A DNA stretch of 64,000 nt. Source: Campylorhamphus procurvoides. Taxonomy: Eukaryota; Chordata; Aves; Passeriformes; Dendrocolaptidae. Positions 42,152 to 64,000 of the stretch are shown here, piece after piece (position 1 is the stretch's first letter; each line of letters opens with the position of its first letter). The position numbers and the translations under genes are program-made. The notes beneath the pieces were generated by a model. The model saw only the letters and a program-made list of their open reading frames with translations, made no database searches and was not told where the DNA came from. Where the stretch lies: contig WBMV01001916.1 of assembly GCA_013396655.1 (NCBI GenBank), positions 60,556 through 124,555 on the forward strand. Reading direction: 5' to 3'.

Positions 42152-45132
42152 TTAATTTTTTTAAGAAGGCTTATCTCTACTGTAAGTTAAGATTGTTAAT
42201 TTTTTTGATTCTCTGCTTTACAGTAAATGAATCATGATCTTGCTGAACTCTCTAGAATGTAACTGCTGTCTCCAAGCATGCCTTCTCTTTATCTAGAAAA
42301 GAAATTAAATAAAAAGATTCTGTAAGTCTGTCTGATATACAATGCTGTAGAGGTAGTGAAAAAACATCAGGAAGTATATGCCACATTCTGCTAATGATGC
42401 TGATTTGAGACAAAATATACTCAGATGACTTGGATTTCCCTACCACTAAATACGATACGGCATTCTGATTTTACTAGACTACATTTATTACCATACTGTC
42501 TATTAGATACTGATTATGACACCGTGCAAAAAAAAAAAAAAATCCAGTCACCTCTAAAAGAGACATATTAAATCAATCTAAACTAATGACAAGAATAAAA
42601 AAATCTTTCATAGTTCTTAAAGCGACATGGAGAACAAACTTTGCAATTTACTGGTCAAAAGGAAATAAATGTAAAATTTTATATCAATACACTTTTCTAG
42701 ACTTATTATTAAAAAAATAGTACTACTTTAAGTCAAAATATTTTATTTTAAATATAAAACCTTGGTTTATATTATTTTAAAATTAAAAGATCTTATCATG
42801 CAACAAGAACTTAAAAATTACTTTAAAACCCTTTTAAAAAATATTGAAAAATAATGGTCTTTCTCAAAATATCTATACTCCTGTACTGGGGAAGTAAATC
42901 TGAAAGAAACTGTGAAAAAAAGGATTAATTGTATTTTCAGTTATCTCCCTATCACATTTTTAGAGATGTAACAGAGGTGGCAATTACATTACTGTCACAT
43001 AATTACATTGCAATCATGAAGTGTAACTCACTTGACTAACCAGTCAACTACAAGATTTCAACTACAAGGCTAATTATAAAAAAATGAATATATAGTTTTC
43101 TATTTATATTTAATTATATGCATATAATAACAACTTTTTTTCAGATTTACAACTTCATAGCAAAAATGAAACAAATACATAAGAGTAAGGCAGATAATAA
43201 TACATGATTAAAATAATCATTCTTATAGTGTTTAATAAGGAAAAAAATATAGAGCAGTCTGTAACACTGGAGCAACAATAAATGAGACCCCTAACTAGAT
43301 GCTTCAAAGCTTGAGAGTTCTGTTATAAATATTGCCCAAAATAAGGTTTAAACTCAAAAGGTCTTGGAAAGTTACTGAAGCTAATACACACTTGTGTATA
43401 ACAGTGCATATGCATCCACTCTGGACACACATCAGACATGATTATGACAATCTCTTTGTCAGAATACAACTCATTTATTCCATTTTAATGTTAAAAATAT
43501 GGACAAAAATGTTTTCGAAAGTGAAATGGAGCAAATCAAAAAACTGTATGCAAATCTTCCACATTTGGTGTGGAATGTATGGTAAATTTCACATTACTAG
43601 CGGGACAGCTTTAAAGGGTGTATCTGATCATGGTGTCAGGGAAGGTTCTGTTACATTAAAGAGAAGGCAAAACAAAATGAAAAAGGAAGAGAAGGTAGAA
43701 ATAGTATTCATTTGGAAAAACTAATAATACCTCTTCCAAGAAATTAAAGAAGCATATGGAGCAATAATTTTTCAATAAAAACTCTTCCACAATTACAATT
43801 TTCTTTCTCATATTTCATGCCTAGCATTTTTTTGTCAATATTTAACCCCCTCTCAAAATACAATTGATAATACCACAATATTTATGGTATGTTCTGTTCC
43901 AGTTTCCATTGTGTTAATCATACGCATATTTTTTAAAAAGAAAAAAAGGTGCAGACCAAATGGAAATATGTCCTACTCTACTCTGAAAACTAGCTGAGAA
44001 ACAGAGATAAGCATCAGTCCTATTTCAGTGAAACAACTCTGAACAGAGCAACGTGAAGAACATTTAACAGAAGGTGCCATTTCTAGGGACAGTGAACACG
44101 TAAAGATATTTGCACAACCCTTTGCAAGTTCTTGGTATCAGGAATACCACTAAAATTAATCATTTCCTTCAGACACCAAAAATCAGAATCCACATCCTGT
44201 GTAGAGACAAAAGAAGTTCTCTTGAAGAATCTGATTTCTTACTAGCAAAAGATCAGTCAACTTTAAGGAATGAACACAAGAAAAAAAAGTGTCATATTGG
44301 ATCTGGTTTAAAAAGAAAAAAGTCAGAATTATTAACACATTTTTTTAATGCATACATTTAAAATTTTCTCCTTCTTTCCTTTATTCTGGAAACAGTCTTT
44401 GAGATGCTTTTAGATCTGGTCTTCAATTCCAGTTTGTAAAGTTGATCCAAATGCATCTAACCAAGAGTTTCAGAGGCCATTTCTTCAAACCAGTGATCAA
44501 AGCTTATCATTTATCTGTTCACACATACAAATTTTCAAACAGGCACTTTTGTTGTTTTCACACACACACAGTGTTCATGCTTGGGAAAAGTTTCTTTTAA
44601 AATGTAAAATAGCAGTCATATTCAATGTGACCAAAGAATCTTGTGGTCCACTATCCTGTCTCCAACACAGGCTGAAAGCACAGCATAAAGAAAAACACAG
44701 AAAAAGGCCAAGTGTAGACTCCTCTCAAGTCAACTGTGGTCCACTGACTTCCTGTATCAGGGAAGGTTTAATTCTCCTTCCCATTCACTTTAGTGCTTTA
44801 GATTCTGTTTAGATCCTATTCCTACCGTAATGGATGCAAAGAATAAAGAAAACGAAACTTCTAAAGCTCTATAGTTAGCTCTTGCTTCCCTTTTCCAACT
44901 GTGTCTATATTATTATTAAAGCAATACAGTGTAAGCTTTAGGGGATTTTTTTTTCTTTTTCAGTAGAACTTAGGCACAATACTATTACTAGGATTCCTGA
45001 ATGTGTGACAAATGAATCACTAATAAGATGTCATATTCTTACTGACAGAATCACCTAAACACAGCACTTTGTGGATGCCTTCTAACTTTACTCACACATT
45101 CTCTTCTCTAAAACAGGAAGGGACCAGACTGT

Positions 45133-45306
45133 GAATCACAGAATCATTTAAGTAGGAAAAGACCTTTAAGATCATTGAGTCCAACCATAAACCCAGCACT
45201 GCCAAGTCCTCCACTGAACCATGTCCCTAAGTTTCATGCCTACAGGGCTTCTAAATACCTCCAGGGATGGAGGTATTCCACTTCCTTGGGGAACCTCTTT
45301 CAAGGT
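45133..45306 (-). mobile_element. CR1 LINE 3'-end fragment
   Basis: On the plus strand the fragment starts at AATCACAGAATCATTTAAG, the reversed CR1 3' terminus. It then passes through AAGACCTTTAAGATCATTGAGTCC and the well-known CR1 3' UTR with CAGCACTGCCAAG, CTCCAGGGATGGAGG and TTGGGGAACCTCTTTCAAGG. It is therefore a minus-strand element, same sense as FUT8, about 175 bp long, and severely 5'-truncated with no ORF2 sequence. Confidence 0.93.
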
Positions 45307-45968
45307 AAACCCAAAGAATGGAAACTGGCATAACTGTTTACTTTGTATCAGGCTACATATATGTACTGTATCTCCTCCACATATCTGAAAATAATACCCA
45401 ATTCTTCTAAAGCTATCTAATAGATTCTTGAAACCTATGTACAGGCCAGGAAGGATTTTTATTTTTTTCCCCCTCTCCTAGGAAAAAGGGGAAACACAAA
45501 ATCGGAAGAAAGTGCGGAAGAGATAGTTAAAAATCTTTTCCTCCTGCAGCCTCAGATAAGGATGCAAATCAAACACTACGGGACTATTTCAAGTTTCAAT
45601 TGGTTTCAGAACCGATCAACTAGTTGTGTTACTATAGATTATCACTGAAGGTGCAAACCAAGGCGAGTCCCAGGCTCCTGTTCTCAATTTCTAGGTCTGT
45701 GAAAATGTCCAGAACTGGCCCTGCAAATTTTCTTTCCCCTGCAAGATTGTGAGACTAAGAAATAATGGACTTTCTCAGGTCTTGTGCTCAAAATAATTAG
45801 AAAACGTATGACCTGCCCATCACATTCAAGAACTCTGAAGGACTGCTGAATTCTATATACCAGGCCTACTATGAATCCAGGTGGGGTGGGGAGGACTAGC
45901 TAAACTACAAAGAGTGCACAGTGAGAAGACATTACCTTGCTATTGTAGAAGCAGATAAATGCTGGGGG

Positions 45969-46015
45969 AAAAAAATTGTAAAAAAAAAAAAAAGAAGAAA
46001 AATAAAAAAAAAGAT
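45969..46015 (+). repeat. A-rich simple sequence
   Basis: Runs of A broken by single G and T bases. No retroposed body is recognised next to it. Confidence 0.85.
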
Positions 46016-48436
46016 ACAGATGATTTTACAGGTAAACATTCTGGAAGGAAGAATGTGATTTGTTGAATTTTTGTGCTCACATACATGAGAAAGAGACCTA
46101 AATAGATTCATATATAAGCCAGAAATATAATAGATATGGTTTCTTAAGAATTTATGTGCATATTGAGCTGTGTCATTTCGAATACCTTAAGGAGCGGAGG
46201 TATTGTAGAGTAGTATTATAGAGTAGAAATACAAATGCTAGACATTCGAAAATTTGCATTTGAAAACTATTCTATCAGCCAAAGAAAAAGCAATTTACAC
46301 CATTCCTAACAGATCACTTATCTAGAACAAATGACCCCTGCTTACCAGAAACTGCTTTAATCCCATAATCATTACGGCTGTTGAACTCTAAAGCATGCTA
46401 CTCTCTACCCAAGTTGTTCTACATCATCCTAACCTGAAAATATTTCAGAAATAAAACAAACAAAAGCACCCTATAAACTGATAGTAGTGACTCCACTATT
46501 TTTACTATTGAAGTCACAGTTGGTGACTTTCTGTTTACTTTACATGGTTATGAACAGTTTAAAATAATTCTCTTAACAGAAACAACATGACTATTCATGT
46601 GAATGTTGGCTAAATTTTCATTATTTAAATGCCAGTGCTATTTGACAGCCAATCACTCTCATGTAGAGAGATATAATACCTAGTACTTACTAATATTATT
46701 GCACCAAATAATGAATGCAACATAAGCTACTGCAATGTGACAGGTGTTTCTTTCAAAGCTTGGTAGTTCAATGTGATTTTTTTTTTTTAATCAGAAGTGT
46801 AAACTAATTTGTAGTTGATTTCACAAGAAGAGGAAGAAAAACTTCTTTACTGCCAGAACATGACCTTAACCTGCCTTCAGATGCCCTTAAATGCCAAAAC
46901 ATCAAATTGTCTCCTGCCTTCTGTGAAATCACAGGAAGTTTCAAAAGCCTTCTACTCAATTGCAAGCAGCAGTAGGGTGCAAGCAACTTAGGAAATTATG
47001 TTTCAGTGTAAGCTCTGACCTGAAAACTCAGCAGTAACACATAAAAAATTCTTCACTACCTACAGACCTTGAGCCTCTCATTAAGAAAACATACAAAATT
47101 AATGCGGTACTAATTAAGCTGTATCTTCCCATATTGCAGTAAGATTGTGATTTGGAATGGTCTTGAACTGCAATGCTTAATAAAATTCAGTATTGTTTTA
47201 CTGAATAAGTTACGATTCTACAGCCAGTTTTTGTTGCTATTGAAAACTTGGGATGATAAGTATACATAGGTAGAGCATGTCACTGTTATTTACAAAGACT
47301 ACTAAGGACTACAAGGTAAACAAAAGTAAAGAAAAATGGATAATTAAGATTGTTACAGAAATAGTGAATTCTGTTATGTTACAAACAGTAATCAAAGTTA
47401 TGTAGGATAATATAATTAAATACTATAACCTTAATTTTGTATTATCTGTCTTTTTATTGTTTAGATTTTTACTTTGAATGTCATAATTGTTTCTGCTACT
47501 GTTCTTGCCTCTATACATACAAAAAAGGAAGGATTAGGTTGCCATCATCTGGAGTTGTGTATGTTCATTTAGCTTTTACAAAACACCCTAATTTTAAACA
47601 GCAGCCCTTCATAGATATGAAACAAAAATAGATACAGCACAGTTGAAATACACAGATTTTCAATGATGTAGAAAATTCCTGTAATGGAAAATAACATTTT
47701 CTGCTTACCTTGTATGTGTCAAAGATAAATTTGTTACCCAGTATGTTATCTAATATTCCAAGAATACCTACCAAGGATAAAACAGTTCAAAAAACTGCCA
47801 TTATTGAGTTACATTGATTTTAAATAGTATAAATTAATTAAAAGTACTAATTTACAAGGAAATAGAGGCCATATTAGGAGTAAATGAATGCATACTGCAT
47901 ATCCATGTTCTAAAGAGCTAGAAGAGGACAGAGTTAAACAAAGGGACAGAGACACTGTTACAGGTCAAGAATCCCACATATATTTAACGACAAACTAAAA
48001 CTATTCAATGTAGGATGAAAGTCTTCTAAGTTGTCAATATAGAAGTCTTTCTGAAAGTCATCAGAGGCTTTTCAATCAACTTATAAAAATTCCTCTGGCA
48101 ACTATTCACAGAAAGGTATTTTTTGACAGGTGAAACTTCTTAATATATTAAGCAGTTTTTACAATATTTCTTTTACAGCACTGTGGGGTTTTTTTAAACA
48201 CTCGCAGGTATCTTGCTCAACTCTTCTAGGGTTTTAACATTAAGCTTTGAAAGCATACTTGGGAAAAAAAAATCAAAAAAAAGCATATCTGAAAGAAAAA
48301 TGAAAATCACTGGAAAATGAAGTGAATCTGAACTGAATAAAGGATGGAAAAAAGCAATACTAAAACTTGGGTGCACAATAGAATTGTGAAGCTAACTGGA
48401 AGGAACAAAATGTAATATAAATATAATTCATCTTAC

Positions 48437-48613
48437 TTGGACTTAGCCTCTTGCAACAATGAAGGGTCATCTGTAGCCAAATACACTCTCTTTTTGTCAA
48501 CTTGCATTCTGCGAGCAAGAAGTTCAAACCGCTCTTCAACATGTACCATGTACTCTTCAATCGGATGAAATGCTGCCTCTGTTCCTACTTTGTCTGTCCT
48601 TCGAACATGAACC
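48437..48613 (-). CDS. FUT8: FUT8 coding exon, residues 361-420 (GDP-fucose binding and catalytic residues)
   Basis: This exon carries the core of the active site. It begins one base into the codon for Gly361 and reads [12 protein letters not shown]. This places Arg365 and Arg366, essential for binding GDP-fucose, together with Asp368, Lys369 and Glu373 (the proposed catalytic base). Further on, [10 protein letters not shown] places Asp409 and Asp410, which are also required for activity. All are intact. The exon ends with the first two bases of Lys420 before a GTAAGA donor, and the following exon supplies the G. The acceptor is TTCCCAG. The region matches peptide-O-fucosyltransferase-like motifs I-II shared by alpha-1,6-fucosyltransferases and bacterial NodZ. 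Substitutions relative to mammals (for example EERFE at 387-391) are outside the catalytic positions. Confidence 0.96.
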
Positions 48614-62146
<13,533 letters not shown>

Positions 62147-63105
62147 TTAAAATGGATGAGTAAGCTTCAGCTCCATGAAAATTTTACGTGAATTCTTCAC
62201 TGAACATGAACAGTTATTGAACACACTTCACTATCCTAATGTAAAATAGAATACCTTCAAGATTTTAAATTACTTTCTCATTTGTAAATCTGACAGAATA
62301 AGCCAACATTTGGACTCAGAGTTCACATTTCATCAACATGATTTTCACTGTTGGAATGCTTTTTCCATTGGCATTTCTCCCAGTTTGTTAGTTCTCTTAC
62401 AATAAGCATGGGTGTCATCCAACAAAAGAAAATTTCCAACTGCCTACATGGTACAGAATAAAATAAATGCTTATTAATGGACTACTTCCCAAACTAATTG
62501 ACCACATACTAAAGACAAAATATAAAGCACATACCTGAGCAGACTGATAAAGGACAGAATTTTAATCTGCATGTATTATCCATAAAGTAATATACTTCAC
62601 TTCCACAAACCAAGAAACCATAATACAGGAGGCAAATGCCTACATTATATGAATGTTTTCTTTAAAAGTACAATCAAAAATATTTTTATGTATGTGAACA
62701 ACACAACATAATCAACAGAAGTTTTTCTTTCTGTAAAATATAGAGTGTTACTATATACATTCATACTTGCATGCCTCTAGACATTCTTCTAAATTCCAAA
62801 GAGGTTTTCCATAAAATCTCTAGGATGAAAGTTAGTTTCAATTAACACATGACAATACTGATATTTGAGCATCAGTATAAATTCTGTTTCTCTCACATCA
62901 AATCAACTTTAAATAAAATTTTCTGTAAATTTGCAACAAATTAAGTCTTTCCAAAACGCAAAGATATCTGTCTTGAGAACTGAGATCCTTCCTTCAAGTG
63001 ATCTTACAGATAATCTGAATATTCTGAGTACTAAAATACTTTAAAACAATTTTATTTTTTCCATTCAGTCATGTAAAGGAGGAGTGAATAATTCAAATCT
63101 GTGGA

Positions 63106-63180
63106 ACAAAACAAAACCAACAAACAAACAAAAAAAACCCAAACAACCAAAAAAAAAACAACCAAAGCCAAAACAAACAA
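63106..63180 (+). repeat. A/C-rich simple tract
   Basis: About 75 bases of AAAC, CAAAC and AACCC units with almost no G or T. It is translated in part by a chance open frame (Lys/Pro/Gln-rich) at 63084-63368. Confidence 0.92.
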
Positions 63181-63479
63181 GACTCTACAATATGTTACAC
63201 CTTCAGCACTTTATTTTTTTCATTTTAAGGAAAATACATATGATTCAAAGCCTAACTAGGTATGAAAACAATAAATTAAATAAAATTTCCATTCCTAACT
63301 TTGTCCCTCAGATCAGTACTTTTTCTATCACAAATCTAATGGATAACAAGAGACTAACTTATCTTTGAAACTATAACAAATTTATTTCCCAGAGTCTTTC
63401 AGGAGAGAAAGAGGGGATTTCTAGTATCTGTGCATGTCCACATAGAAAGAATTCCATGAAACAGTACCTCCTCATATCA

Positions 63480-63530
63480 TTAGTAGTAGTATTATATTTT
63501 TATTACTATTATTATCATTAGCATTATCAT
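63480..63530 (+). repeat. imperfect TTA/TAG triplet microsatellite
   Basis: TAGTAGTAGTA grades into ATTATTACTATTATTATCATTA-type triplets. The interruptions indicate an old repeat. Confidence 0.88.
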
Positions 63531-63584
63531 ATTTTACTTGGTTTCAGTTCTTAAACTATCATCTCAGCTCATGACAGGGTTTCT

Positions 63585-63714
63585 TTGTGGGATTTTTGTG
63601 TATGGGTTTTTGGGGTATTTTTCCCCCAATTCTCATCCCTGTCCCACCATAGAGTAGGTAGACTGAGTGACCCTCTGTATGGTACTTTGTTGCCAGCTGG
63701 AGTAAAGCCACATT
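63585..63714 (+). mobile_element. remnant of an avian ERVL-type LTR (3' portion)
   Basis: The stretch with CCCCCAATTCTCATCCCTG and CCCACCATAGAG, then GGTACTTTGTTGCCAGCTGG and AGTAAAGCCACA, resembles the end of a common bird LTR. As I remember it, that end has a 'TTCTCCTCCCCATCCCAC' type stretch, then 'GTGGTGCTTAGTTGCCGGCTGGGGTTAAACCAC'. Only about 130 bases are recognisable and they are strongly diverged. No internal retroviral sequence or second LTR is seen, so this is at most part of an old solo LTR. The assignment is by memory and by eye. Confidence 0.5.
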
Positions 63715-64000
63715 ATTTTGAAAGGCTAATCTCTGAGAACTTTTAGAAAACACCAATAGATGACATTTTCTGCACTTGCAATTACCTTCAAATGCCTGTG
63801 TCCTCTTGAGAAGTAAAGCATTTAATCAATGGCATATTTGAAGTTTTGTCAACTTTTTTAAGGTGTGTCCTAGCTTTATTTCATAAAAATGTAAGCTTTA
63901 TATAATAACTTATGAACAATATTACAGAAATTAAGTAGGAATCATAGTTTGAGAGCATGACTGCTTATCCATGTTAATATTGTAGGGATTCTTTCTCATG

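Noticed and set aside
43332..43724. 130-codon open frame inside a FUT8 intron, plus strand
   Set aside because: Lys-rich product from A-rich DNA with no recognisable family or promoter context.

Overview
This window looks like nuclear DNA of a bird, most likely an oscine passerine. It is AT-rich and sparsely coding, holds several 5'-truncated CR1 retrotransposons, and has one short repeat (490-628, minus strand) that joins a tRNA-Ile-like head to a CR1-like tail. That build matches the passerine SINE family I know as TguSINE1. The CR1 content alone says sauropsid; the SINE and the avian-type LTR remnant near 63.6 kb narrow it to birds, probably songbirds. There are no operons, phage genes or CRISPR arrays.

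The one gene I can support is the 3' half of FUT8 (alpha-1,6-fucosyltransferase) on the minus strand. Five coding exons lie at 62026-61789, 50098-49852, 48613-48437, 42107-41957 and 38496-38179. Their splice sites are all canonical and their phases agree. Joined, they give 376 residues plus a stop, corresponding to residues 200-575 of the 575-residue vertebrate enzyme. They contain the end of the cysteine-rich region, the whole GDP-fucose-binding catalytic core and the C-terminal SH3 domain. Residues 1-199 and the 5' end of the gene lie beyond the right edge. The 3' UTR probably runs to a cluster of three AATAAA signals at 37565-37536.

Layout: 1-37.5 kb is intergenic DNA downstream of FUT8, with a SINE, three CR1 copies (about 4.0-5.0, 15.8-16.5 and 22.8-24.1 kb), a 13-unit CTATT microsatellite (11.9 kb), a 19-bp triplication (34.4 kb) and an AT microsatellite (36.9 kb). 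From 37.5 to 64 kb is FUT8: 3' UTR, exons and introns. The introns carry a CR1 3' end (45.1 kb), A/C-rich simple tracts, a triplet repeat (63.5 kb) and an old ERV LTR piece (63.6-63.7 kb).

I found no convincing previously undescribed system. The points most worth a second look are the SINE, a 189-codon open frame of unknown origin at 10.5-11.1 kb, the recurrent A/C-rich tracts, and the tandem poly(A) signals of FUT8. Repeat boundaries are approximate because no alignment could be run.
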